From: Marsupella aquatica
Lineage: Eukaryota > Marchantiophyta
Direction of reading: 5' to 3'
DNA: 64,000 nt
Assembly: GCA_973895155.1 (NCBI GenBank)
Contig: OZ316893.1
Location: 4,464,001-4,528,000 of the forward strand
The notes below the pieces were generated by a model that worked only from the letters and a program-made list of their open reading frames with translations, did not search any database and had not been told where the DNA came from. Numbering within the stretch: the stretch's first letter is position 1; every line of letters starts with the position of its first letter. Made by a program: the position numbers and the translations under genes. This document shows, one piece after another, positions 11,701 to 23,830 of the stretch.

Positions 11701-13658
11701 TTCTGAAACAATACAGATGGTGCAGCAAGGAACAGAGACAGGAGCAACACCGGGTGTAGCACTTGATCAACTCAAGGAAGGTCAGATAGTCGCTCTGCGT
11801 GCACGGGGTGGAGGTGGATATTATGTTGCAAGGCAGAAGGGTCCTGGTCGTGGCTGGCGATTAGACACAATGGTTGATGTGACATGTCGTGATCCGGCTG
11901 CGCAGTTTTTAGTGGTTGTCCGCAATCGGGTAGAACTCTTATTTCAAACTTTTAGCTCTTCTGCCTCTCTGTAGTTTGCCCGGTTGGAGGATGATGACAC
12001 CGCGAGATTTCCTTTGATGGTATGGTGGTAGTAATTTCTTTACTCAGAGCTGAAGGGGGACTGTGTGTTCGATGCAGGATCGGATTGGTTTGCGGTCTTT
12101 AGCAGCAGGAGGCAAGCTACTACAGGTGACTTGGCAGAATCTGTTTTTGGTTTGAAACACATAATCTAATCATAATACGCCGTAAACCCCACGAATGGGG
12201 GAATCCCGCAGGGCAAATAAACAAGGGGCCTGACTATACCCCGGCAAATGGTCCAAGAATGCACCAGATTATAAAACAGAGTTGGCAGCATCTTCATCTC
12301 AATCATATGATAAGGGTTTCCGAGAGCTAGTATAGTCGACCTTCTAATGTGCCTACTGTTTTCGATTATGCCGTAAGGTGCGGTAGCGTTAGTAATCATG
12401 TGTGGTGCTTACATTATAAAGCTAATAGTAGACTTAACTAAGCACTGATGATTTGGTTTGTTGCTTCGTTATGAAGGCAAACAAGAAGTTGGAATTGGTG
12501 TTCGTGAATCATACTTTTGATGTTTGGGAGAGCTGGATTGTGGAAGGTGCGACTCTGGAGGACTGCACGTTGACAAATAGCAAGTTTCGTGGGGTAAGTA
12601 ATTTGACTTATGGCGAACCTTTGCTTTACGGGAATCTTTGGGTCTGCTCATGGACACTTTCGGCACTGTTGGTTTTCATCTCATAAGAGATGAGACTCAG
12701 TGCAATCATCAGACATTGTCATTCCCCGACAGTTTCTGCAATGCTGCTAATGTCTAAGTTAAAGTACCTAAATCTAATCCCGATCTCTCAAAGCCTGTGA
12801 GCCAAAAGACTTATGTGCCCTATCTGAAAGTAGTTTTATTCCAGTTTTGTAATGTGTGGCCGATCCAAATTTTGTCCCGGTCCTGGCAGTGGTGTTGAAG
12901 GATGTGTAGTAATATAATGGGACGTCGGCCTGTGAGCCAAAAGACATGTGTCCTATCTGAAAATAGTTTTATTCCGTTTTTCTAATGTATGGCCGATCCA
13001 ACAATCTTGTCCCGGTCCTGGCAGTGGTGTTGAACGATGTGTACGAATATATTGGGACGTCGTGATCTTCTAGTTGTAGTCTGTGTGCGTGCCCAGTTCA
13101 TGATCTGTTGTTCATCTAGATTGAAATCATCTGAATGTGAATATAGTCTATCCTTGTGGAGCTGTAAGCACTGATATGGATGGAAATGTCTATGTCATCT
13201 AGTCTGCCCATAGGCTTGCGGAACTGTTGAACAACATATTTACACAAGATGAGGGCCTCCTTAATGTCGCAGTGTCATGCAAAACTTTGGTGGGTCTTGT
13301 CTTCTCAAACAACAGAAGTTTCCTCTGTATTGAGTCCTTTTCTGCTCGTAGTTGCTTCAAAACATTTAACTTTTTGGGGATTTTGCTGGGTTGTCAATCT
13401 CTCAGAGTGTTCTGTTTGGGTAGTATGTTTTGAGTAAATTAGTGTTACTTAGTTGGTGTCTCCGCTTGCTCTGTGAGCAGTTGAAGTCTCTCTGCCATTT
13501 GATGTAGTTTTTAAAGCGTTTCTGAAAGTTGCGAAGTATGTTAGATGATATATTAATATTTTTTGTTGTGTGTTTGTTTGCAGGTATCCTTAGAAGTGTC
13601 TATTGAAATTTTGGCTGCCGTAGGAGAGGAGGACGGCGTTGCCCGGTGGCTGACTTAG
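8719..13658 (+). CDS. AN: ANGUSTIFOLIA, plant CtBP-family protein (seven exons)
   Basis: Exons inferred from conserved sequence and GT-AG sites: 8719-9450, 10100-10268, 10507-10637, 11075-11929, 12078-12125, 12477-12593, 13584-13658. Together they give 2127 nt, or 708 residues, with all phases agreeing. The start is the first ATG after an in-frame TGA; later Met codons at 8758, 8806 and 8890 are alternatives. Residues about 60-380 form the D-2-hydroxyacid-dehydrogenase-like CtBP fold, with a degenerate nucleotide loop (VLGIIGASAAA), SLHCPLTNETVQIIN, and CALDGVEGPQW. A Lys/Arg-rich stretch near residue 475 (KKGKKRAGRRK) could be a nuclear signal. The plant-specific C-terminal region follows, with GWRLDT, DPAAQFLVVVRN, GLRSLAAGGKLLQ and FDVWESW. 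In plants AN affects cell shape, microtubule order and gene expression; it is not thought to act as a dehydrogenase. No stop or frameshift is seen, so the gene looks intact. Confidence 0.93.
12794..13063. repeat. 135-bp tandem duplication in the last AN intron
   Basis: Units 12794-12928 and 12929-13063 share CCTGTGAGCCAAAAGAC, CTATCTGAAA and GTCCCGGTCCTGGCAGTGG. They lie wholly within the 990-nt intron between exons 6 and 7, so the protein is not affected. Confidence 0.85.
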
Positions 13659-15162
13659 AATAATGTTATTGGCTTTCAACCTTGCCAGGTCTAAAATATA
13701 CTTGTTTACACGCTTAAGGACTATTGAGGAGTAGGCCAGCCATTGACATATCTTTCCAAATGTGTCAACCTCCAAATGATAGATTATTTACATTTTCGGT
13801 ACGGTAGAATATGTAGATGGGAACTGTCAACGTAAAACAGCTCCAGTAGATGACATTGATGGGTTGGGTTGTAGGGATCGGGACCCAGGGTACCCCCCGC
13901 CTTGTAGAATACAAATTCCGTTTCAAGCTATCCGAGTTTTTTTTACAGTCGATAGAGAACCTCAGTCCAGCTCCATGGCTTTTGCTGAATTAATAATTAC
14001 GATGGATCTCGGGTGTAGATCTTGAGGTATAAGTTCCTCTCTGTTGGCTGCGAATGGCTCACATTATTTTAATCAATCCAGCTTGAAATTTCCAGTTTAC
14101 TGTACAGTCAGAGAGGGAACTGCAAATACGATTTTCCTGACTAAGAACGAGGTCGTTCTTAATAACTGTGGAATGATGAGGAGATTGGCTTAATCTTCTG
14201 ACTAGTAAAACCCTCTCCTTTGACGTCATGAGACCAAAGTATCACTCATCATTCCACAGTTTACTACGCTGCTCCTAATGTATGAACTGATTGTCCTCAC
14301 TACCAAAAGATGACCACGGTCTTAATTTTTATGCTTGGTCTCGATATGTCATCTTCTGTTTCCAATTCCCCGTCCCGATGATTTGGTCAGGCAGGTGGTA
14401 CAAAATCGGTGAAGGCTTGGAACGTGAATAGTTGGAGTATATTTTTCTGCCCACAGATTTCAAAGGGTATTCTAAGTTGAAGAGACCAAGGGAACTTAGT
14501 TGAGCAGATTTGACCCGTAGAATTCGACGGGTACTCTAAGTTGATCGAGAAGAAAGTTGATTGTTAGACCTGTAGGATCCAAGTGGGGATGCTTAACGTT
14601 CGAGATGGCGCGCTAAAAGTGGTTGCGGACAACCCCAACGTCGTGGTTCGAGTGTGAAGTATTAATTTTCAGGACAGACCATTATTTCTCAGAGAAAGGA
14701 GAGTGCTGCAAAAGAGAAATCAGTGTAGAGAAGGCATATAGGTTTGACACGCGACCAGAGAAAAACTATCATAATTTTGATTAGCAATGAGAGAGCTGAC
14801 ACGCACTTAGTTCAAAATGTCTGGGTGCGAGAGAAGGACGGCATTATCATTGTCGACAACATACAAGGTGCTGAGTCTTTTAAGTCATACGATTAAGGAT
14901 TTTTCCACATGTGTCTGGGCTTGATCTGTAAGTTTAGCCGCAGGAAACTCATGTGTTGATCTAGTGTAGCTCTTCAACACTTATTAGGAAATAAGTACAA
15001 GAATTGATACACTTTTCTGACTTTGTACTTAATCAATGGCCAGGAATCCTTGACAGAGTTGGTCGATAGCCTGTACCTGACATAGTTAGCAATTGCATTC
15101 TAACTGCGATTGGGAGAATCATCGGTCAGAATTGTATCCTAACCCATTACCAGAAGTGGTCT
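13659..15162. other. 3' flank of AN and intergenic DNA
   Basis: No gene is recognised here. The region should hold the AN 3' end, but I see no canonical AATAAA close to the stop. It includes the hairpin listed at 14164-14261 and a repeated GGGTACTCTAAGTTGA word at about 14466 and 14530. Confidence 0.4.
14164..14261. repeat. 17-bp perfect inverted repeat with 64-nt spacer
   Basis: AACTGTGGAATGATGAG at 14164-14180 is matched by its exact reverse complement at 14245-14261. A transcript could form a hairpin here. It may be the core of a small MITE; no target-site duplication was identified. Confidence 0.6.
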
Positions 15163-15432
15163 TCAATGATCCTTGCCTTTGCCTTTCCCCTTACCCTTCT
15201 TCTTAGATTGAATAGCTAGGCGCTGCTCTCGGGCAACTCGCTCTGCCTCCTCGAGCTCAAACCTTTTCTGCGTAGCGTTGGCAAATCTTCTCGAGATGAT
15301 GAAGAGGATGATCAAAGAAAGAGTGGCCTGACCACCCGAGATGATTCTCGCAGCAGCAAGGATGCCCGGAAACAACCCTATTACTAAGAGGATCAACTGC
15401 CGATACTTCATGAACATCTCCATTGACACCAT
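15163..15432 (-). CDS. Small two-helix membrane protein, unknown function
   Basis: This 89-codon single-exon ORF starts at the first ATG after an in-frame TGA. Residues about 11-30 (LILLVIGLFPGILAAA) and 36-47 (TLSLIILFII) are hydrophobic and could form a helical hairpin. They are followed by an amphipathic, charged segment (RFELEEAERVAREQR) and a very basic tail of alternating Lys and Gly ending in DH. Such an arrangement suits a small endomembrane or organelle membrane protein with a cytosolic basic tail. I do not recognise the family. The composition is far from random, so I think the gene is real, but a coding fragment is possible. A + strand ORF starts at 15436 and may share the promoter region. 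Confidence 0.5.
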   Translation of the reverse strand: MVSMEMFMKYRQLILLVIGLFPGILAAARIISGGQATLSLIILFIISRRFANATQKRFELEEAERVAREQRLAIQSKKKGKGKGKGKDH

Positions 15433-15627
15433 TGTGTGAGGGTCAACAGCAGATCAGGTCAAGTCCTTGGACGGCAGCAAAGAATCCTCCGGTCCTTCCA
15501 AATCCGTCCAATTCTCGATCAACCCCCAAACCCTAGTTTGATGAAGCTCTCACCACTACACGCTCCAAGGTTCCCCGGTGGTCGAAAGGGTATCAATAGA
15601 CTTGCACCTCTGAAGAAACACAAGTAA

Positions 15628-17511
15628 GTACAACATTTCAGCTATCCCACTCTACCTTCCCAGATCAATTACGCTGCAAATTTGTTCTACCGCACGGTCC
15701 AGCAGTGGAGCGCCATGCACTCTTCCTGCATCCCATCGAGAGACCTCCAATTGAAGGCAAGGAAACGTCCTATGTAAGCGGTATCGCAGCGACATGTATA
15801 CCCATTACAACGAGCGCACTCAGGCAATTTGAGCTGAACCAAAACAACTTGAGCTAAACCAAAACAATTAACCCAACACCAACTTACGATCTTCAAATCA
15901 GCCAACACAATAATCTCTGAGTAAGAATCTTGCACCATTCGTCTCAACGTCTCTCTTCCAATTGAGCAGTTCACTGGCGATGACTTCTGATCGCCCAGAG
16001 CATCCCAAGGCCAGTAAACTATCTGCGGCCGCGCCTCCTTCGACAGACCCGGATATCACCACAATCGTCGAGCTATAAAGAACGTTTCTGCTTTCCAACT
16101 TCGAGTGGTCAACACGTGACCTGTAGGCGCTCTTGTCCTGAGTTTACTAGACTCGCTTGTCTCCATGTCCAGAAATTCTCTGTCTAGCAGGATCAAGCAG
16201 TCAGGCAAGTTAATCAACTAGTGTACTTCACTGCAATTTGGATTAAAACGGATTAAAACCTTTAATACAACTTTGCACCACTTTTTAACTGTGGCCATCA
16301 TTCATTATGCATGGGAAAAAAAACACGAAATTGGAAAAAGATACAAGAATAGGACCAAACAAAACATGTCACCGCTCGAGTACAGACCACAGCGACTCCC
16401 AACTTGTGCCCGCCCCGATGTCGATCAGTTGCCCCTCCAATGCCCTCGACAAAGGACAACTGACATGACATGCTATACACCTACCGAACTGTGTTTGTGA
16501 GGCAAGCGGTACAACAGTATGCCCGGTTGGAGTTGTGAGTGTTGCACTATAAAAGTGGTACAAGACAATTAAGTGGCAAAGGTGATTGAAGAGCTTGTGA
16601 TACATGCTGTACTGCTTAGTACAGGGCACAATAAGCTTTAAAGGGGTACAAGGAGCCTATAGACAGCTTTAGAGGGAGGGGAGGTGTAGGGTATGCCTCC
16701 CATCTGGCCCCAAGTGTGCTTTAGGCACATTAAAGGAGGGTACAATGGGGCATTGAATAGGCCCTGTACCCCAGAACAGGTATGCAAGGCAGTAATTTTG
16801 TCTTTATTATAGGTATTTGTCAGTTGGTGGTCATATTATAGGCATAATTATTATTTACTCAACTTATTATCATGTTTGACTATCACACAATATTCTTGGT
16901 ATCAAAAATGTTTAGGAGTTATTGCAAAAATGTGGATGCCCTTCCCACACAATTTATCTGGAGAAATTGTCAAGAGATATAAGGGAACCTAAGGAACTTG
17001 AGAAATGGTTGGGACGGGACAAAATTTCAAGGGAATTGGTTTTAAGCATCATTCGGTCTCTTACAAAATTATAAATTTAAAAGTTAGCATATTCAACTAG
17101 ACACCTGACGTGTTGTGACCCTCCAAGAATAGTTGCAAGGTAGATCCATTTCTCATTGTACATTGTAATATTGTGACCCTCAAAACCACTCCAAACAATA
17201 TCCTTCAAAGCCCTCATTACTAGCAACTCAAACAATCATTGAACCTTGGGTGGCACAACATGATTGCATTCTTCCAATTGAAACAACTTCCAATGGAGTG
17301 GTAGTCCTAGGTTGTTTGTTGTGCCCAAACCGCTACAACTAAAGTGGGTTGAGGGTAACTTAGGGAAAATGTCACTTGAAATACCAGCATCTTCTAAGTG
17401 GGGAAGTAAATTGTGTGTGAACACTTGCAATAGAGTGCATTCTTATGCACCTGCCCAAATCACTACAAAAAAAGTGGTGCTTTCAAACCCTCACCTTAGT
17501 TTGGGCAACTA
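15628..17511. other. Intergenic DNA with a possible minus-strand exon
   Basis: A - strand segment near 15895-15974 reads through RMVQDSYSEIIVLADLKI into a good GTAAGT donor. It might be an isolated exon, but I could not extend it. The rest is AT-rich with no recognised gene. Confidence 0.25.
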
Positions 17512-18169
17512 CCTCCGGGGGAATCACTTAGAGTAAAACCCCTAAAACATGTGAGAACAAACCAATGAAATTTGGAAAAATAATTCAAAAATAAATTAAA
17601 TACCGTCTATTATATGACTTGGAAATTTTTTTAAGTACCTTGTTGAATAAAAAAACTAATATTGTTACCAAAATTGGAATTTAAATGCCTTTAATATAAA
17701 ATTTTGATTATAATTATTATCCCAACAAGATTAAAAATAACCTTCATTTGTTTGCACCCCGTGCTAATAATCCAATGACTAATTCCCCGGGGCAACTACA
17801 TAGCTCACCCACATTTTAGTGATGCAAAACACAATTATACACTTGCCATAAACTAGAGCTAGAAGGAGTTAGTTGTGTGCACGCCCGGGCTGGGGAATCA
17901 TTTGCTGGATTATTAATATGAGGTGCAAACAAATGAAAGTTATTTTTTAATATTGTTGGGGTAATAATTATAATCAAACACTTATACTAGAGGCATTTAA
18001 AATTTCAATTTTAGTAAGAATATTAATTTTTATATTCAACAAGGTACTTAAAAATTGGTCCAAGTCATATAATAGACGGTATTTAATTTATTTTTGAATT
18101 ATTTTTCCAAATTTCATTGGTTTGTTCTCACATGTTTTAGGGGTTTTACTCTAGGTGATTCCCTAGGGG
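17512..18169. mobile_element. Fold-back (long terminal inverted repeat) element, about 660 bp
   Basis: Arm 17512-17793 is complementary to 17883-18169 over about 280 nt with few mismatches, leaving an 89-nt loop. The arms include AAAACCCCTAAAACATGTGAG and its complement near 18130. There is no ORF. This shape is typical of fold-back elements or MITEs with very long arms. I could not define terminal duplications. Confidence 0.8.
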
Positions 18170-18540
18170 TGCATGCACCTTAGCTCCATATTTGTAAATC
18201 TGTAGAATCTTGGAGTCATTTGTGTGAAGTTCATAATGTTTCATCACTGGTGTGCTTCAAAAGCTCTCCACCTTTGGATTTTATATGTGACAATCGGGGT
18301 CACGATCAGTGGTGGACCTTGCCGCCCAGCGCCCTCACCAATCCCAGCACCTATGCCTAAGTGCCCCTGGTGCCCACGCCTCCTTGAGCAAGCAACCTAG
18401 TGCCCCATGCACCACCAGCGGCCCTCCCATACAAAGCCGCACTTGCTCTCCAACACGATCGCTACTCAACGGTCCTCACTATCTGCACAAGCAACCAAAC
18501 ACCTCTGTAAGTAACCCTTCAGGATCTAGAACCCACCAAT

Positions 18541-19799
18541 TCTAGCATCCTAACTCAAGCTCAACAGACATTGGTAAATAGGTCAATGATAGGTCCTCTT
18601 GATGCCATAAGCCGGAACCAGAACTCACGCCATTGTTCGTCTAGAACAGCTCCTTCCTTGGGCGCGGCCCAGGTTCCCCATCATACCTATCCATCACCAA
18701 CTGACCGCCCTGACCCCAGGACATGCTCATGGCCCAAGTAGCGTAGCTTTTCCTAAAGCTTGTCCCAAGTTTGTTCCCAACACGCCAGGACCAGAATGGC
18801 CTTGACTCTAGCAACCAACTCCCGGTTCGCTCCACTGATGGTCTAGGGGCCGAGCACCCTTGGAACTCAACCTCCACGCCTACTTGGCCTTGCCTCCCCA
18901 ACGCAAGCTCCCTTGGGAGACTGAACGCGACTTGGCTGCTATTCGGCAAGATATATTTGGCAAACGGGTGAGCTAACACCCGCAAACCTCAAGAACCCAT
19001 GGCGCCCTCAGACCCAACTAAGCTCAGGAGGACGTAACCCTCTTTGAGAGATTTCCAACTCACCCAAGAAGTCCTCCAACGGACTTCCCGTTGGGAAGAT
19101 ATTGCCGTTTTCGTTTGACACTTTCCCTTAGTGTCGCATCCGCCGCGGCTCACGATTTCAGCTCACCCGTAGCCCCAGGGAGACACCACTCCCATCATAT
19201 ATGCTTTTGGAAACCTGCCATCCCCGGACCAACTTTGGTCCCTAAAATTTTGGCCTCCAACCCGGATCCTATCGCGCATACTGGGAGCGCCACCAACTGG
19301 CAACGCCCATAACTTTCTCGTGAGGTGCCTGCAAGCGGAGTGCCTTAGCCCGTTGTGATCAGGCCGACCCAGTGCTCATGCCTAGGCCCTCAGGTCTCTT
19401 CGCCGCTTGGGGTCCCCGATCGGTCGAACCCGGATTGGGCAATAACTCATGCCCCAAACGTCCATTGCCCATGGCGTCAACTCCATTGGCCTTGGGCCCA
19501 AGAGGAGCTCACACTCAAGTCCTCAGAACTCAAAGTCCTTCTGGGGGTTCGGACGGTCGACCTTGAGTCCGGCCCCTTTTCCCCTTGACCCGACCAGCCC
19601 TTGGCTAGCCTAAGTCTTTAATGTGTATCACCAACTTGGCTCCTTGCCCCTTTGCTACTAGTGCCATAACTCATTGTCCACAAGTCTCCCCATGCTAAGT
19701 CCTCCCCAGATGGCCTATCCGAGCCTGGACCATAAGGGAGCTCAGAGTCGGAGTCAGCGACGCCGGAGCTAAGTGTTAAGGTAGTCGAGTTCCGCGACT
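18541..19799. repeat. Diverged 1.26 kb dispersed repeat, copy B
   Basis: This is the second copy of the repeat at 12-1267, in direct orientation. Sequence upstream of it (18286-18540) begins TGTGACAATCGGGGTCACG and is cut off in copy A by the window edge, so it may belong to the same element. TG at the start would suit an LTR. No partner internal region with gag or pol was found between the two copies, so they are probably independent solo pieces. Confidence 0.75.
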
Positions 19800-22110
19800 C
19801 AATCCCATTGCCATTGCTACAACTAGTTGGGACATGTGATAGTTTTGTTCACACTTTGGGTTGTGCTATTGCTGCTCTGGGCAATTGAGATGTGACTTGC
19901 AGTTTGAGAAGGCTTCTAGGGGAGCTGCTGCTGATCAAGTTTGAGTTTGAGCTGGCTACATTAGTAATGATCAATTGCACTTGCAACCTTTGAGTTGGGT
20001 ACTTTTGTAATGCTGCTGCAACCTTTGAAGTGACCTGAACTCAACTGAAGGCTGCAAACTGCTGTGACAGTGAGTTCACCTTAGCTGAAACTTGATGTTA
20101 ATTTTTCTTTCAACTAAAATAGATTTTGTTAGAGGTCTTGTAGTGACCAATGATGAAGCCACAAGTTTGAGAGCCAAAATTGAGCCATGCTTTAATTAAT
20201 TTTGAGAACCAGCCAGGAGGTGGAGGACGCTACTTAGAGCGTAGTGTATCCATTCCTCAATCCATTCAAGTTATGGTTTTATGACCAATGAATCAAGGAT
20301 TGATGCAGGTGACGATTTGCATGTTCACATTTGCTCTTGGACAAGCTCTTGACATGATTCCTTTGGTAAAAGCTTCATGAGGGCTTGAGGGAAAACACAT
20401 CAACAAAAACTTTGCGCTGATGAATTTCATTGGACTGTACTTTGGACCTTTGCGTCTGTGTGCATTATTCTATGCATCACATACGGTCAAGAACGTTATC
20501 AAGATACAGTCATTGGTTCCTACCACGTTTCTTTCCTTAATGGAGAAATGACTGGTCAAGACTTCTCTTTTTTTTGAATCTTGAATCATGCTACCTACTC
20601 TCTAGCTCGCTCTCCTATTCAGTACTCTGGCATGGTCAATGGAGTCTTGTTTGTGTGACATAGGGTAAATGGAATGACCAACAGTTGGCATTAATTGGGG
20701 AAGTCTTGAGCCTATCTGAGGTTGTCCTTGAAGACCCTATATAAACTGAAATTCATTTCTACTGAGTATGTGTGCCAGATGCATGAGCTCATATTGCCAA
20801 CTGAAAATGATTAGATAGACTATCAAGGTCAATCATCAAATCTCTACTGTTTTAACAATCTTACATATACAAGGGCAAGTACTATTGTTTGGTGCTCTGA
20901 CTTAGTACGTGACAGAGAATAGGTCTTTTTTGGAATGGGCTATTATAGTGGAAGCAGGGGTGGAAGCCCGCATCCTATATATTGTTGGTGTGTACTTCAA
21001 AATTAATGCATATCGATCTGTGCAATTCTGCTATCACCATACATAGATCGAAGTTGTGTGTACAGACTTGACTTTCTGGCTAAAGGGTTGACTCCCTTAC
21101 CTATATATGCCCAATAGTTGGGAACCGAATTTCAACATAATCTATTAACAAAGTAGCGGATATATTGTGGGCAGGCCAGGGGACCGTCAAGGCAAGCATG
21201 GATATAATTGTTTGGCGTAGAAGGGGGGAAATTGCCACAATTTAATTTTTAGCCGCTAGGTTTGACATTCTGACTTAAAACTTGGACATATCATCGAGGA
21301 CAATCACAATAACCAAAGAAGTTGTTAGTATTAATTATACTGAGAGATCCAAAGAAGTTGATGTACCAGTGTGATCGGTAATTAAATATACAATTTGTTT
21401 TTTTCAGATACTGCGATTGGCAGACTGCATTGTACCAACCCCAGTGCCAGAGGATCCCGCACCGGATAACTGTGTAGATTCCTGATTCATATATTATAAC
21501 CCTAAAGATAACATCTTCGCATTCCCTGGTAGGTACGTTCCTTGGGTACGTCGATTCTTTTCAAAAATTTGATGTTTGAGATCGACGAACTGCCACCATC
21601 CTCGTGCATGGCTAGCGTTTCGTAATTGCTGGGTACTTCGTTCACAGGTTAACGTTGCTTGTTTCTGATACCATCTCGATACCATCTGGTACCATCTGCA
21701 CAAACGAGTAACACTATATTAGCTTACATTCCCGGCCTTCCTTCTTCGGAAGAGGTATCATTAAGAGATATCGAGATACTGAATATATACTGAAAGAAAG
21801 GAACCTAATGTCCAAGTCATGAAAGTGGTTTCTTTGCACAATTTGAATTTAAATTACACTAACGGTGATTTCTATGGAAATGAAGGAAACCTTTTTGCAT
21901 CTCCTAGATTGTCAAACCTCCCCAAAAACTTCCATCTGAGGAACATGAAAATCGATTAGTAAATTAACAAAAATTGCAGTACAAAAGATACCAAAAATGG
22001 AAATTCCAGTTGTTTCATTCTTCGGCTACAGGTTTGCTATTCTGGCCACCCGTCATGAACTCTGTAGCACAGAAGATCTTTTAGAATTCAGATAGAACAG
22101 TTTTGATCTC
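19800..22110. other. Intergenic DNA, no gene recognised
   Basis: ORFs are short and unlike known proteins. A GGTATC-rich spot lies at 21669-21700. Nothing else can be supported. Confidence 0.4.
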
Positions 22111-22532
22111 TCACTTTTTATCAGCTTGTAGCTTGATTTTTACTTCAAACCTGCCTTCAAGGCATCTAGTCACCCCTTCGTCCACATGAACATGCTTGGA
22201 AAGCCTGGCACGTTTATTCAGAAGTTCTCTGAACTGTTCGTTGGTCAGTGTAGCCATCTGGAATAGATTTAAACAGTATCAATAAATATTCTTGCCGTCA
22301 TTTTTATATTTTATGAAAGGATCCTTCCCAGAAGATCACTAATTTGAAACAAGTACTTATCGACAGTACCTCCTTAACATCTACGCTATAATCATAGATG
22401 CCTCTGTAGTTGGGCTGGGCAGCTGCAGCATCAAAATGCTTGAGACTTGCTTTATCATAGGCTCTGCAGACCAGTTTATCCAAATGAAGAAGTGGAGGTT
22501 AGCCATGACAGATGCAATTGTGCACATAAAAT

Positions 22533-22536
<4 letters not shown>

Positions 22537-22570
<34 letters not shown>
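22537..22570. repeat. (AT)17 microsatellite
   Basis: This is an uninterrupted AT dinucleotide run inside an intron of the AP2-like relic. Confidence 0.95.
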
Positions 22571-22572
<2 letters not shown>

Positions 22573-22869
22573 CTCAATGTAAAATCTTTCGACGACTCAC
22601 TGCAACGTAAACATTCTATTCCTCAACACAACAAAATCCAAAAAACGAAAACAACGAAGGAAGGAAACATCTCAACGTACTGCAAGCATACCTGGCTGCC
22701 TCCGTAGCTGATCCATATGAACCTGGAATATATAACAAGGGGTCATTTAGAATTGTCTTCCGGTCATCCAAAATAGTTTTGACCTAAGAAAAAAGTCTTG
22801 ACCTAAATCTTAAGACTTTTCTTATTGGAAATTAAATGCCTCGATCTAATAAATGCTACTAACAGGAGA

Positions 22870-23830
22870 TGAACGAGGAAAGAATAGCATGATCGATGGC
22901 GTGTAGAATAGCGTGTAGAAACATGCTGGGCTGTTAAGGTAAGTACTCGCCTATATAAAATTGCTTTCCATCCCTGCAGAATGAGTTACATTGCAGTGAT
23001 TTAGTATTCATTTGATCAAGTACTTCTGATTGGACCTTACTAGCTGCATGAACGCTACAACGTATATGATTCTTTCCCCTATTCAAAAGTGTATATATCT
23101 TGGATACATTTTGTAGGTCATCCTTCGAAAAGTATAGGCATGAACAACGCACTAGGGTGGCGGGGAAAAAATATTGGAGGAGCTGATCAGAGTACATTAG
23201 TGGGAATTGATCAGTTATTAACGATATCAACCACACCGAATAACTCTTGAAAATACTGCGCAATATATATCATAGTCACGAGCCCGCTTATGACGCATAG
23301 ACACCAGATAAGATTCAGAACCCAGGACTAAGCTCAGCTTCAAGTACGCATCTACTATTAATATATTGACTGACAGTTTCGTTCATACCATATGTGTGGG
23401 CCGTCCAACGACCGATTCGTTTGTAGAAGTTGATACCTAGAAGGCCAAGCTTCGTCGCATCAGGAAGACATACACCGTTCCGTATTTCCAGTAAATCAGC
23501 TCCAGACTTACTGCGTGTCGTTACAGAATCAGCACCAGCGCTGTTTGGTATCGTCACAGAATCATCTGTGATACATATATGAAACACAAAGCACTTATAA
23601 ACTAGTGTGTTCGATTAGTACATGCCAAACAGTCTGACCTAAATCTTAAAGTTCTTCTTATTGGAAAGTAAGAATATGCACGTACACACATCTTCTATTA
23701 CATACTACAGGAAATGAATATATTGCACAAAGAGCGAATTGCATGATGCGTGTAGAACATGCTGAGTGGGCTGTTAGGGTAAGTACTCGCCTATGTAAAA
23801 TTTCTTTCCATCCCTGCAGAATGAGTAACA
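22870..23830. repeat. Tandem exon duplication within the AP2-like relic
   Basis: GTAAGTACTCGCCTAT...TTTCCATCCCTGCAGAATGAG occurs at 22939-22984 and again at 23779-23824, an offset of 840 nt. The exon at 23389-23565 also has a diverged partner near 24079-24250. The first-repeat exons were therefore duplicated as a block. Confidence 0.7.

Noticed and set aside
15436-15627. 63-codon + strand ORF divergent from the membrane-protein ORF
   Set aside because: Basic, low-complexity sequence without known similarity. It ends near a GTAAGT and might be a first exon, but nothing supports a continuation.
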